DNA of 64,000 nucleotides from Branchiostoma floridae (Eukaryota > Chordata > Leptocardii > Amphioxiformes > Branchiostomatidae), in NCBI RefSeq assembly GCF_000003815.2, contig NC_049990.1, positions 16,487,742 through 16,551,741 on the forward strand. The letters run 5' to 3'. The notes under the pieces are model-generated. The model was given only the letters and a program-made list of their open reading frames with translations, did no database searches and was not told the DNA's origin. A program made the position numbers and the translations under genes. Positions within the stretch are counted from its first letter, which is position 1. Every line of letters begins with the position of its first letter. Shown here piece after piece: positions 11,243 through 23,428 of this stretch.

Positions 11243-13100
11243 ACTACTTCTCTTGCCCTCGCATGTTCTAAGTTTATGACCTTTGTGATCCTTTGTGATC
11301 CTTTGTCCTGCTCAGACTTTTTTTGTCAACCCTCCTAAGCTGGTTGTTTAATCTGATCAGTAAAACGTGACCTATTCTGTGCTGCTGCTGCAGACTTCCA
11401 GATCAATGCGGTTTCCTGTGGTAAGAAATGCCACAAACCTGTATTTACTGGACCCACCTACAGGAATCATATATGTGCATCCCGTATATATTCTTGAGAG
11501 TTTATCTTAGTGATAGAAGGGGGACTTAAATCCTTAAATAATTGTAAAAGCTACTCCCCATAAAAATCTCACGGCCCTACTGAATAATACATGTGTATAT
11601 ACACACCACACATACATACATAGGTACATACATACATAGATACATACATGATTATTACCACCCATGCGCCTTCTTTGCTGCGCGGGACACTGTAGTGAGA
11701 CCCCGGGACTAAATGGAAACCCATAACCATATCATCAGTTTATTTACGCATTTTGATCGCAAGGTACCCCAAACTTAGCATATAACGAAAAGAACGACGT
11801 CGTTATATCGTTTATCAAACTGTTGTTAGTCTACCAGCCATATTTCAAAACAGAGCTAATTGGCTACACATATTGAATTCCTAAATGAATATTTAGAGAG
11901 AATTTTGTTCGTGAACAAAAATGTGACTGAAGGAATAAAATGGCACCCAAGCTATCCCATCAGTCATTGCGATAGAGGCGATAAATTTGAGTGATTTATT
12001 TTCTTTTTACGCTGCGTTCGACTACTAGTATCACGTGCTGCAGTGCATACCATGTGGTGCCAACGTCAGGTCAAAAGAATCGACATAGCAAACATATTAA
12101 TTAATCTTTGTCAGACCATTTTTGGTCGGTCATACTTTTCCGGATATCGTCGGCTTACAAACTGCAATGGCTGCTGGGATAGCATCATATTTCCATTGTC
12201 GCCATTTTGATTCTGTTTGAATTCACAAAATAGGCGCAATAACGCTGATATTTGCCGCATATATGACATGTAGCAAGTAGAATGCAGGATATGTAAGTTG
12301 TATGCGATACACTATAAACGGACTAAGTATGTTTGTTATGATCAAGGAGGTTCATCGTCTGTGAATCTGTGAACTTTCAGCGGTCGATTTGTCTGTTATT
12401 AAATGATTCCGACAGCATTATTTTGTATTGTAGGCTGCAGCCGTCAGTAGCGTACCTTCAACAGGAAATCTTTGCCATGGTCGTGAATAATGGATATGGT
12501 AGCCTCATACAAAAGATTGTGAAACTACCCGTTATTGTACCACCGTTTGAGAAAAGCTTGGTGGAAAAGGCGATGTCCCGTATTCCTAAACAGAAACATC
12601 AAAGCCCAAGAACGTTCTTTTCTCTGTAAATATAGTATAATGCAACACCTGCCATGCGATTCTACATATCTCTAAAACCCAGGCCTGTGGAGAAATTAAT
12701 TGAAAAGTTGGTGTCGTACAGCTCATAAAACTTTAAAACTCCCAAACTAGCAAGACACATCTTCCTCGCAGGAACTTCCAGTTGATGCTCGATTGTTAGT
12801 CTTTATTGAAATATGTTGTAATATGTAATATGTACATGACCGACAAATGCAAAGTTAATCTTATCAAACTTTGTTTCTTGCTGTCGATAAGTGCTGGAAA
12901 TATTGAATCCCACAATAAAGACATGTAATTTCTGTATTACACTGTTTACAGTCTATATATTAGAATCCACACTGCCGCAAACTGTAGATTTTAGAATTAC
13001 ATAGATGAATTCCAAGACCAAAGACAAGTATTAGTGACCAAATGGGTGTTGTATTCATCGGTATTTCGATGAATTCCACGGCCAAATGCCATTACTAGCA
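11243..13100. other. Intergenic or intronic, no gene recognised
   Basis: AT-rich sequence with short catacata-type simple repeats near 11605-11650. An 86-codon ORF at 12369-12629 shows no recognisable motif or convincing splice context. I see nothing else I can support. Confidence 0.5.
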
Positions 13101-13135
13101 ACGGAATGGACGCTGGGTTCATCAACTTGCCAGCA

Positions 13136-13251
13136 CCTTTGTGTACAGCCTTGGCTGGAGTGGTGACAACGCTTACGGAGTGGACTACGACACTCACAGC
13201 TGGGGTCTGCAAGGAGCAGACTACAACAACATGTACGCGCTGTGTGCAGGT
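13136..13251 (+). other. Possible orphan coding exon
   Basis: A GC-richer stretch in AT-rich surroundings reads, in one frame, VYSLGWSGDNAYGVDYDTHS and then WGLQGADYNNMYALCA. It ends at a good splice donor (gtgcag then gtgagg at about 13252). The acceptor is unclear: ttgccag at about 13131 or tgtacag at about 13148. The composition (Gly, Tyr, Asp, Trp and a Cys) suits an extracellular module. I do not recognise the family, and no neighbouring exon is evident. A competing frame is also open. Confidence 0.3.
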
Positions 13252-13364
13252 GAGGCTGGAGCCTCGATGTCGTTTTACAATGTCATTGAAGCGACTTCCT
13301 TTTTTCTGTGTGTATATGGGTACACAATCTATGTTAAGAAAAAGGCTTATATCGCATTTTCTTA

Positions 13365-14095
13365 TGATTTATGCAAATGAGGATCTCATTTGCATAATTA
13401 ATGTTCAACGATGTTCACCTGTACATAACTTCCAAATGCACCAAGTAAGAAGTTACTGTCATTTACCACAATGAAACTATAGCATTTTCTCAATAATTAT
13501 GCAAATTAGGTCTTTATTTTGCATAATATATATCAGTCAATATTCTTCTCCTTCTCAGTTACAAATGTCACACGTTGCAATGGTCCCATAATGGAACTGA
13601 GCGTGTTCATAAAATTTCCCATTAAATTAATTATGCAAATAAGATACCAATTTGCATAATTAATATTTCATTATATGAAGCATCACTTAAGCTATATACA
13701 TACCAAAAATCATAACAATTCGTTAACCCCCTTTTGAGTTATTTTCTTTTAAAGTCTGACACTAAACCTGCCCTGCAGTTCTAAAACAAGCCGCTAGGGG
13801 GCCCAAACACAAGCCGCTAGGGGGCCCAAACATACACCACTTACTTTCGGCATCAAGAGCTGTCTACCACTAAAAAATCATAGCTGCAGCATGTTCAGAA
13901 CTTGAGATATCAAACCAGGAAGTTCTGCTGCAGTACCGTAACAGGCTGCTAGGGGGCCCAAAATCTAATCGTTTTCAGGTCTCACCAAGATCAATACAAT
14001 CCATTCAGGCGTTCTTGAGTTATGCTGGTCTTCTACATACATACAAACATACAAACGCTACCCAAAATATAACCTTCTCGGCGAAGGTAACAACC
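13365..14095. mobile_element. Non-autonomous element with octamer hairpins, copy 1
   Basis: Contains three short inverted repeats of the form ttatgcaaat - spacer - atttgcataat (about 13370, 13497 and 13632), roughly 130 bp apart. These are followed by three copies of gctagggggccca (about 13790-13960) and a catacaaacatacaaac end with accttctcggcgaaggt. The same modules occur at 17025-18811, 22470-22740 and 24900-25440, so this is a dispersed family. No ORF of note. Confidence 0.65.
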
Positions 14096-14303
14096 CCGAG
14101 GGGTCCTTTTTTCTAAATGGGACCGTAGCATAAGATAGCACCCTGTATAACCTGATTAAATCAAGCATATAGCGGCCCGCCCAACATCACCGGGCCAGTT
14201 ACAGCCCTAGAACCTAGCAGCTCCCAGCAGGCTATTTTCAGTAGCGTAGAGGTAGCATAGTTGAGTATACGTATACTGTAATAACATTTCAAACAGCTGG
14301 GGT

Positions 14304-15095
<792 letters not shown>

Positions 15096-15561
15096 CTGGT
15101 ATGCACATAAACAGATTACAATATAAGACATGAAGCCTTCATGGTATTTCACATACAAACATGATTGTATACTATTGAATATCGATGTTTATTGACTGGT
15201 TCAAAAGTTGGTGCCAATGTTTATTCCAGACATCCGTTTCTTAGCACAATTTCGCCATGTTGAGGGTCTGTGAGAAACGTAACACGTTATAGCGCCCTCA
15301 TTTTCCGAAAGTACTTTTAATTCATTCGTGATCAAGTCACATGAGGCTATATAGTGGACTGTAAGATGTAAGTTACCAATATTTCAATGGAACCTTCCAA
15401 AAGGGGAATCCCCCGTCCCAGCTCCCCTGCCCAAAAGGTGACGTCACACCTAGGAGACTTCCGCTTTCGTGGTAACTGGCGCACAAAGCTAGTAACAAGG
15501 GGTCCTATACCATTACCAGTGAAGATTAGCAGTTTTACAGGACCTGGTGGTCTCTTAGTAC

Positions 15562-15890
15562 ATGCCCGACATGTTGCGGGTCTGTGAGAGACTCCGTGAG
15601 GCGGACGCGAAGGGCAGGAGGTACGGACTAGCCCGTGCGGAGACAGGCTACCTCCGTGCCCTGGTGGACGCCATGGCTGACATGGACAGGCTGGCGGAAG
15701 TGGAGCTGCTCAAAAGTCTGGGCGACGTGAAGTTGGAAAGGGGAATACTCTGGAAGGACGTAGTGAAGTTCAACATGGCCTTGTCGCTTTACATAGCTGC
15801 TGTGGTCCGGTGTGACAATCAGGATCAGAGAGAAGGTATAGAACACCGATACGAATACGCGAAGAGGGGTGTCGTCAAAGCGGTCACAGG
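15562..15890 (+). CDS. Probable 5' exon of NTase/TPR gene (unit 1)
   Basis: Open from ATG 15562; a good donor (gtaagg) follows at 15891. The sequence is helical and TPR-like: AETGYLRALVDAMADMDRLA, LLKSLGDVKLERG, ALSLYIAAVVRCDNQDQREG. The LLKSLGDV-LERG pattern recurs in the next exon (IKSLGDVYLESG) and at the start of the large exon (CRLGDVYVERG), so the N-terminal region seems to be three diverged repeats. The start codon is not certain, since GC-rich open sequence continues upstream to about 15387. Splicing to the next exon is out of phase in my reading, so an indel, another splice site or a separate gene remains possible. Confidence 0.6.
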
Positions 15891-15935
15891 GTAAGGAACA
15901 GCAAACAAAAGACAGGAAGACGACTACACCTGCAG

Positions 15936-16261
15936 AGGTGGCAGGAAAGTTTCAAGACCTGGACAAGAGACGGGCTGCCGGTGGTAACACAGACTCTGTT
16001 CTGGTTGGATACGCACATTTAATGGTAGAAGGAATAGTAAACGACAACAGTGTGTTAGAAACAGAAGCGATCAAGAGTCTCGGTGACGTGTACCTGGAAA
16101 GTGGAACAGAAACTAGAGACACTAGAAACTTGACCAGAGCTTCTGCTCTGTACAACAAGGCACTGGCGCGGTGTCACAGCGTACATGGAACAGTTACCCT
16201 TGTCCACCGTTTACTGTACACCGCAAAAATCAGGCAAGAAATCGTCACAACTAAGACCAAG
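15936..16261 (+). CDS. Probable exon of NTase/TPR gene (unit 2)
   Basis: Follows a plausible acceptor (tacacctgcag) and ends at AAG before gtgagc (16262). In frame it reads EVAGKFQDLDKRRAAGG, then IKSLGDVYLESG and ASALYNKALARC, matching unit 1 and the beginning of the large exon. The gap to the preceding exon would be only about 45 bp, which is very short for an intron. Exon phases on both sides do not join cleanly, so an exon may be missing or this part may be decayed. Confidence 0.55.
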
Positions 16262-16605
16262 GTGAGCGATGTAAGCAGCAATGTTATAAGCTATCTAAGA
16301 ATAAAGACAAAGTTTGCGTCTTTGTACCATAGTTTCCTAGAGGAAAATGATAGAAATTCTGAGATGCGTTAGTTCAAGGTGAGCATCACCAGGCATAGAT
16401 GATGTAAATGTTGAGATGAATTACATAAATATGTGTCAAAACGGTCACCGGGGCTAATGGGAAGTTCCACAAAGCGTTAACAACTTTATATACATCACCG
16501 GCGACTTACCTGTAACGAACACAGCACAGAGTGTTTTTAAACTTTATTCCCACTGTATGTTAATGACCTTGTGTAATCGTGTAATAATCTTAGTTTAGGA
16601 TTGAT

Positions 16606-16609
16606 TGAC

Positions 16610-16657
<48 letters not shown>
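16606..16657. repeat. gatt microsatellite
   Basis: About twelve consecutive gatt units within the long intron of the NTase/TPR gene. Confidence 0.95.
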
Positions 16658-17022
16658 ACATTCATCTATTTCTAATGAATGACCTCTGTCCCATGTACAT
16701 GCCATTCCCAACGCACGCAGCGACAAGGCCGGAAGGACCACTTCTTTCCCTTCTCAGCTGCGCCCTCTAGCGACGTCATCAATGACGGAATGGGCCGACG
16801 TTGCAAGTAGGTACAGGGAAGGCTGGTGCTTAATCATTGTTTTTGACATTTACTTAATGTTTTTGTGTATACTGTTGATTTACAACGATTTTAAGAAGAA
16901 TGATTTTGACAGAGCAAAGTACCGACACGAATGGATGGATGCATAGAAGTTTCTCTTAGGTTTAAACGCTGAACTCATCTCAATTTGCCATCATAGAGTC
17001 CGTTAGGACCAGGAGATAATAA

Positions 17023-18811
17023 TTATTACCTCCATGAAAAATGGAGATATAGTTTTCGGTGTGTCTGTGTGTGTGTGTGTCTGTCTATCTGTCTGTCTGT
17101 GTGTGTGTCCAAATATTTGTGGTCAGCATAACTTTGGAACCTCTGGATGGATTGTAATGATATTTGGTATGTGGGTAGATGTTTGGAAGACAAAGGTTAA
17201 GGTCGATTTTGGGCCCCCTTGTGTGTGACCTTGGGACTGCAGCAGAACTTCGATTTTTGGTATCTTTTGACCTGAACATGCTATGGTCTTGAATTTTGGT
17301 GGCAGATAACTTGTAGAGGGTATATAGGTTTGGGTCCCGTAGCGGCGTGCTATGAAACTGCAAGGTCAATTTTGTCAAAATCTTCCAAGAAGCATAACGG
17401 AACATAGGAACGATGGATTTCCATGATATTTAGCATATAGGTATGTTTGGCAGAGGTGTACATAATTAAGTGCAAATTATGCAAATTTGGAGTAAGTTAA
17501 ATGCTTAATGAGGAAAATCTATAATCCAGCATTTTCAATTATAAGACTGAGATACATGTACTTGTAATTTGTGGCAGGTGGAAGATTAGCAAATCCCAAT
17601 TATGCAAATAAGTCCCGAATTTGCATAATATTGTGGAAGTGTCCTAACTCATCTAAGTACATGTAGTAAATCATTGGATTGTCAACATTGTGACCTGTGT
17701 AAGTTATTTAAAGGTGTACACAATCAAGCATAAATTATGCAGATTTGCAAGTCATTTGCAAGTCAGCGGAATATTTCATGGAGGTATGAAGTCTCCGAAC
17801 TCGCGTTTCACTAGCGTTTGTGAGTCTATGTGTCTGTGTGTCTGTCTACAAGATAACTCAAGAACGGTTGGGTGGATTGGTTTCATACTTGGTGTGTTGG
17901 TAGGGTTTGACGAAAGCTGGGAATCATTAAATGTTGGGCTCCCTAGCGGCTTTCCTTGGTACTGCAGCACAACTTCCGGTTTTGCTATTTCGTGTTCTGA
18001 ACAAGCTATGGTCACGAATTCGAGTTGAAGGATAGCTCTTGTGCTCAGGAAGAAGTGACATAAGTTTGAGCCACCTAGCGACTAGGTTTGGGATAGCAGG
18101 GACATTTTTGTCAAAAACTTCTGAAGCGGATAACTGAAGAAGGGAACAACGGATTTTTATGATTTCTGGTGTGTAGGTACCTTAGACAATGTTGTACAAA
18201 ATGAAATACTAATTATGCAAAATTAGAGTGCATTTTCATAATCAATGAGAATATTCTATCATGGCAGTTTTTTCAATGTATCTCTTGTCCCGGACATGAT
18301 ATGGTTTTGACATTTGGGTGGAAGACAGCTTTTAGCGTCATGACATAGTGGGCCAAGTTTCAGCCCGCTAACGTATAACATGTAATTTTGGAACTGCAGG
18401 GGCATTTCTGCAGAAAGGAACGATGGATTGCCATCATTTTAGGCATGCAAGTAGCTTAGGCAAAGATGTTCATAATGATATACATGTTATGCAAATGAGG
18501 ACTTTATTTGCATAATTAATTTGGAAATTTCATTATTTCAATAACAGAACTTCAATAAATGTGACACATGTAAATTATGATAGGTGGCACATATACAGAT
18601 ACCAAATATGCAAATGAGGAACTAGATTGTATAACATATGCAAAAATTGCAATTCCGCCTAATGATAAATGATGGGAATTTTATACTTGTGACATGTGTA
18701 CGTTAGTCAATGATGAACATCACCATGCATAGATTATGTAAATTTGTATGTTATTGCATAAAATTTACAAAAGCTCTAAATATTTCATGGAGGTATGAGG
18801 TCGCCGAACTC
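17023..18811. mobile_element. 1.8 kb non-autonomous element with octamer hairpins
   Basis: Begins attacctccatgaaaaatgg with a gtgt/gtct-rich run and ends tatttcatggaggtatgagg. The ends are a short terminal inverted repeat (cctccatgaa and ttcatggagg). An internal start-like motif at about 17770-17850 suggests a nested or composite copy. Paired octamer hairpins occur at about 17600 and 18487, with partial ones at 17470, 18210 and 18605. No coding capacity. It lies in the intron before the exon at 18844 and ends about 33 bp upstream of that exon's acceptor. Confidence 0.75.
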
Positions 18812-18843
18812 TAGTTGTTTTGTTGGTTCAGCTCCTACCACAG

Positions 18844-18932
18844 ATACATCCAGACGGCAGACCGTGACTTGGGAAATGGAGACCTGGACGCAGCAGAGCG
18901 GAACCTAGCAGCCGCCCTGAAACTTGTTCACG
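18844..18932 (+). CDS. Probable exon of NTase/TPR gene (TPR-like)
   Basis: Acceptor cagctcctaccacag is followed by 89 nt reading YIQTADRDLGNGDLDAAERN and LAAALKLVH. It ends before gtctgt, a weak donor. Joining its final G to the AT that opens the next exon (19196) gives an Asp codon and keeps the frame: AALKLVH then DRYKPDKAREAD. That phase match is the main support for the splice. Upstream phase does not match the exon ending at 16261. Confidence 0.6.
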
Positions 18933-19195
18933 GTCTGTCATTCATACATAAAATCATAATACCGCCTTGTTTAATATTACAATTGCAGCTGAGAAGACAA
19001 TAGAGTTTAAAAAGATAATTTCTATTATGTACAATTTAGTTTTGTTATATCCTTAAGTGTTGAAATGATTTTATTATTTGTATATGAATATCCGCCACAT
19101 AGATCGAACACAAACATCAGCCTTGAACGTACCGAAGGAGTGTATAGTGTTGTAGATTGACCAACCCTGATATCCATTTATCTTCCTACCTACAG

Positions 19196-22173
19196 ATCGT
19201 TATAAGCCCGACAAAGCTAGAGAAGCCGACTGTCTGTGTAGGTTAGGTGACGTCTACGTCGAGCGAGGCAAGCGGACAGGAGAAGGTAGGAAATTCACAC
19301 AGGCAGCAGCTCTGTATAACGCCTCCATGGCACGGACAGATGGAGACAAACAAAACATGATAACAAAGCTGCGAGAAACAGAACAGCAGTTTCTTAGGAA
19401 CACCTGTAACGTAGACTGTGAACCGTGCCCGTACATCAGCGCGTTAGAGCACATAAAGGAAATGGAGAACATGCGCAACCGTGTCAAATCTCAGCTAGAA
19501 ATCATTCATGAGGAACACAACCCTTATCAGTATGATGAAGATGATCCCGTCGTGAGAGAAGTAGAGATCAAACGAGCGGAAGCAATTAAGAACTTGTTCA
19601 AGAGGATCACAGCTGACAGACAAGAGTTCATCCAAGTCCTGACAGATGAATGTATTGCCAAACTCGGCCCTCCTCCGTGTAAGTACGCTTTCATCGGGTT
19701 GGGTTCACAGGCCACAGAACTGGTCACGCCGTACTCCGACCTGGAGTTCGCCATTCTGATTGAGGAAGGGAAGGATGATGATGATACACGGAAATACTTC
19801 TTCAGCCTCACACACTACCTACATCTTAAAGTCATCAACCTTGGGAAAACCATCCTCCCAGCCATGGCCATCACGTCACTCAACGACTTCCTTTCAGAAG
19901 ACCCAGAGAAAGATTGGTTCTTCGACTCCGTCACACCTCGCGGCTTCGCCTTCGATGGCTTCATGCCATGGGCTTCTAAGACTCCTTTTGGAAGAGACAA
20001 AACGAGGAACAAGGATTCCGTTAGCCTCGTCCAGACTCCTGCTAAGTTAGCGGAATATCAATATCTGTACATCGCCCTGGCGGAAGGCTATCACCTGTCA
20101 GACATCCTCAGACGGGTGACCTACTTAACAGGAGACACGTCTTTGGTGGACGAGTATACGGACAGAGTTAAAAACGTTGATCGGTCACCTTTTCTGAAAA
20201 GGCTGTCAGCAATGCTAACACTGAGTGATAATATTCAGGAACTAAAAAAAATCGCACCAACGGGGCAACTTCTGGATGTCAAGAAAGAAATATACCGTTT
20301 TCCCAGCGTAGCCGTTGACGTGCTGAGTGTTTGTTCCGGCATTACGATTCCCAGTGTGTGGGGAGTGATAGAGGAATTGCACAAGACACAGCGGATCAGT
20401 CAGGAAGATGCCCACCACTTGACTGTACTGATCAGCATCTCAGCGGAGCTGCGGTTAAGAACTTACATCGCCAACGGAGGACAGAAGGACAGACTGTCTC
20501 CTCTCACTGAGATGAAACTTCAACTTGATGACCATGACGTAGACGACACTTTGGTAAAGTCAGTTTTCTACATTACAGACACAAAAATGCTGTTCAGGTA
20601 CTACTATACTGCAATTCCGGTTAAAACATGCATTGTTGATACAGTTGCTAAGGAAAGTCAAACGACAAAGATATTTCAAAACGCAATCTTTGACAACTCA
20701 TCTCTAACAAGGGGCCGAATTACCCGACGGCTATTCCATTTAGATGCATCCTTACGTCAGTGTGAAGCGGCTCTGAAAGATGCGGGCAGTGATAAGAGCA
20801 AACAGTTGGAAATACTTTGGGAATTGGGACAGGTCTCTCAAAAGCGTGGTGAGTTTGAGAAATCAAAGGGATACTATAGGCAAGCACTGAGAGTTGGAAA
20901 TACTGTTTATGGAGAAAGTTCAGTGCATCGAAACATCGCCTCATTGCTTGGAAATATTGGAGCATGTTGGAGTAATCTTGGCGATCAAAATGAAGCCCTC
21001 CTTCATTTCGAACAGTCACTCACGATGAAGAAAGCTATCTATGGTGAAACTGCAGCACATCCCGATATTACTTCATCACTTTACAACATTGGATCGTGCT
21101 GGAGCGACCTTGGCGATAAAAGGAAAGCTCTCAGGTATCATGAACAGTCACTGAAGATGATGGAAGCTATCTATGGCGAAACAACAGAACATCCCATAAT
21201 TGCTTCATCACTTAACAACGTTGGGTCGTGTTGGAGCGACCTTGGCGATAAGAGGAAAGCTCTCAGGTATCACGAACAGTCACTAAAGATGATGAAAGCT
21301 ATCTATGGGGAAACAACAGCACATCCTGATATTGCTTCCTCACTTAACAACATTGGAAACCGTTGGAGTGACCTTGGCGATAACACGAAAGCTCTCAGGT
21401 ATTACGAACAGTCACTGAAGATGAGGAAAGCTATCTATGGCGAAACAACAGTACATCCCGATATTGCTTCCTCACTTAACAACATTGGAAACCGTTGGAG
21501 CGACCTAGGCGATAAGAGGAAAGCTCTCAGGTATTACGAACAGTCACTGAAGATGAGGAAAGCTATCTATGGTGAAACAACAGCACATCCCGATATTGCT
21601 TCATCACTTAACAACATTGGGTCGTGTTGGAGCGACCTTGGCGATAACACGAAAGCTCTCAGGTATTACGAACAGTCACTAAAGATGATGAAAGCTATCT
21701 ATGGGGAAACAACAGCACATCCTGATATTGCTTCCTCACTTAACAACATTGGAAACCGTTGGAGCGACCTTGGCGATAAGAGGAAAGCTCTCAGGTATTA
21801 CGAACAGTCACTAAAGATGATGAAAGCTATCTATGTCGAAACAACAGGACATCCCGACATTGCATCATCACTTAACAACTTTGGGTCGTGTTGGAGTGAC
21901 CTTGGCGATAAGAGGAAAGCTCTCATGTACCACGAACAGTCACTGAGGATGAGGAAAGCTATCTTTGGTGAAACAGCAGTACATCCCGACATTGCTTCAT
22001 CACTTAACAACATTGGAACATGTTCGAATGAAATTGGTAATCAGAGTAGAGCTCTTAGTTACTTGGAACAGTCAGTAAAGATGATGAAAGCTATCTTTGG
22101 GCCGGCACATCCCACCGTTGCAAAAATAGAGAACAACATTCGAATATGTAGGAATGCCGCCCGTAAAGTGTAA
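19196..22173 (+). CDS. NTase-TPR protein, large terminal exon
   Basis: Open from acceptor cttcctacctacag to TAA 22171-22173, about 992 codons. Numbering below is from Met 19327, the first in-frame Met of this exon. The N-terminal part ends a TPR-like unit (CRLGDVYVERG). Residues about 118-146 read YAFIGLGSQATELVTPYSDL followed by EFAIL. This is the G-S ... S-D-x-E signature of GlnD/DUF294-like nucleotidyltransferases, with candidate metal ligands Asp138 and Glu140. A helical region with GFAFDGFMPWASKTPFG follows. From about residue 494 to the end are ten 44-residue TPR units of kinesin-light-chain type (SLNNIG--WSDLGDKRKAL, YYEQSLKM--AIYGET) plus a partial eleventh. NTase activity, ligand and role are not known. 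The domain order suggests a sensor or scaffold coupling an NTase fold to peptide-binding TPRs; this is inference. Confidence 0.85.
20950..22110 (+). repeat. 132 bp coding minisatellite (TPR units)
   Basis: Units of 132 nt (44 codons) repeat in frame: the landmark cacttaacaa occurs at 21341 and again at 21473. Central units are almost identical at DNA level. They differ mainly in two cassettes, SCW versus NRW and DKRK versus DNTK, which occur in mixed combinations. Edge units are more diverged. The pattern is that of recent unequal exchange or conversion among units. Confidence 0.9.
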
Positions 22174-22469
22174 AGCCGTTAGTTATTACAAACACCAATC
22201 AATATAACCTATGGAGACAACATGACACAAAGTGAATTCGTCTTGTATAGGTATATTGAATAATTATGAAGAAAGAAAGTCTTTTAAGGGTTTTGATTGA
22301 GCTCTACACAGCAAGTACATGGGTGAGATGGAAGAACTGTGCAATTGCGCACGCACTGACAAAGTGCTGTGTAATTTCGGGAATTTTTGCAAACTGGATA
22401 TAACCTTAACAGTAAGCTTAATATTTCTGTCTTTTAGAGTGCAAAAAGACATAAAATGCAGTGTATTTG

Positions 22470-22745
22470 TAAACTGTCCTCATTAATTATGCAAATTTCC
22501 CCCCTATTTGCATAATTAGCATTTAATCATGTAAGGCATCTCTGAGGCTATCTACATTCTAAATATCATGAAGATCCGTCAACCCATTCACGAGTTATTC
22601 CCCTCTAAAAGAATAATGCAGCAACACATGCCTGTAGAAAAATTCCTGACCTTCCTGCGATATTTTGGGAATTCTTGCCAAACGGTAGCAAAGACTATAC
22701 TATTAGGCTCGCCCCTGAGGCGCCACCAAAAACTAACCTTTAAAT
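22470..22745. mobile_element. Octamer-hairpin element fragment
   Basis: Contains ttatgcaaattt - cccccctatttgcataatt (about 22487-22520). The sequence after it (catgaagatccgtcaaccc, cgagttattcccctc) parallels 13680-13750. It is a fragment of the same dispersed family, lying about 300 bp after the stop of the NTase/TPR gene. Confidence 0.55.
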
Positions 22746-23084
22746 GGTAAATTGTTCTGTCAAATGTCATCAAGCGCAAAGCGCATTTCCAAGAAACTCT
22801 ACCACTAGTAAGTCCACCCCCCCCCCCTTATAACCCCCTCACATTTGTGCTGTAGGCTCTGGTCATCTGGCGATGATTCCCAAATATCATGTGGGTACGA
22901 TAAAACCCAGATGGAGAAAGGTAACTACTATGATTAAATAAGTCACCACTTCAAAACTACCAAGATATAGAAAAGACATATAAAATCACCAAGAAATGGT
23001 TTTCAATGGTTTAAAGCCTTTCTTTGTATTTGACGCTCCCTATAACTGGCCAATAGGAAATGATTATGTAGGATTTACATATTT

Positions 23085-23170
23085 ATTTGAAGAAGAATTC
23101 CAAATGACACGCACGATTTGTGTTAACCGATTTTATTCCCTTTGACACCACATCGTACATGAAAAGCGCA
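23085..23170 (-). repeat. 3'-flank segment shared with ferredoxin copy C
   Basis: On the minus strand it reads catgtacgatgtggtgtc, then gaataaaatcggttaacac. The same sequence lies at 34660-34730 downstream of copy C and in inverted form at 37870-37935 beside copy D. Here it lies downstream of copy B on B's strand, so the duplicated unit includes 3' flank. The aataaa could serve as a poly(A) signal. Confidence 0.65.
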
Positions 23171-23198
23171 GGTTTTAACTAGTAGAGGGAGAAGTCTA

Positions 23199-23413
23199 AG
23201 GGCGTGGTCACATAGGTCGTGCGATCGTCGTACGATCGCTAACTTCGGGCATTTTGGAGGACAATCATGTACGTCTCCTGCAAAGTTCAACTATCTTGGT
23301 ACATAAAATACTGTTTTGGATCCATGTCAGTGCTTGGTTTTGTCACAGACTGCTTGAAAATCCTATGGCATCAAAATCGTACGACAATCGCACGATCTAG
23401 GTGACCGCGCCCT
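23199..23413. mobile_element. MITE with long TIRs (agggcg-ggtcac)
   Basis: Palindromic 215 bp element. The left end agggcgtggtcacataggtc and right end gatctaggtgaccgcgccct are inverted copies with few mismatches; both continue into tcgtgcgat/atcgcacga and the tcgtacga core. No coding capacity. The target-site duplication is not clear. Confidence 0.8.
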
Positions 23414-23428
23414 ATCTCTACGATGCTA

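Noticed and set aside
12369-12629. 86-codon ORF
   Set aside because: No recognisable motif, no clear splice sites and AT-rich codon use; kept only as a remark.
17034-18028. Cys/Val-rich ORFs over the gtgt/gtct run
   Set aside because: Simple-sequence translation inside a non-autonomous element.
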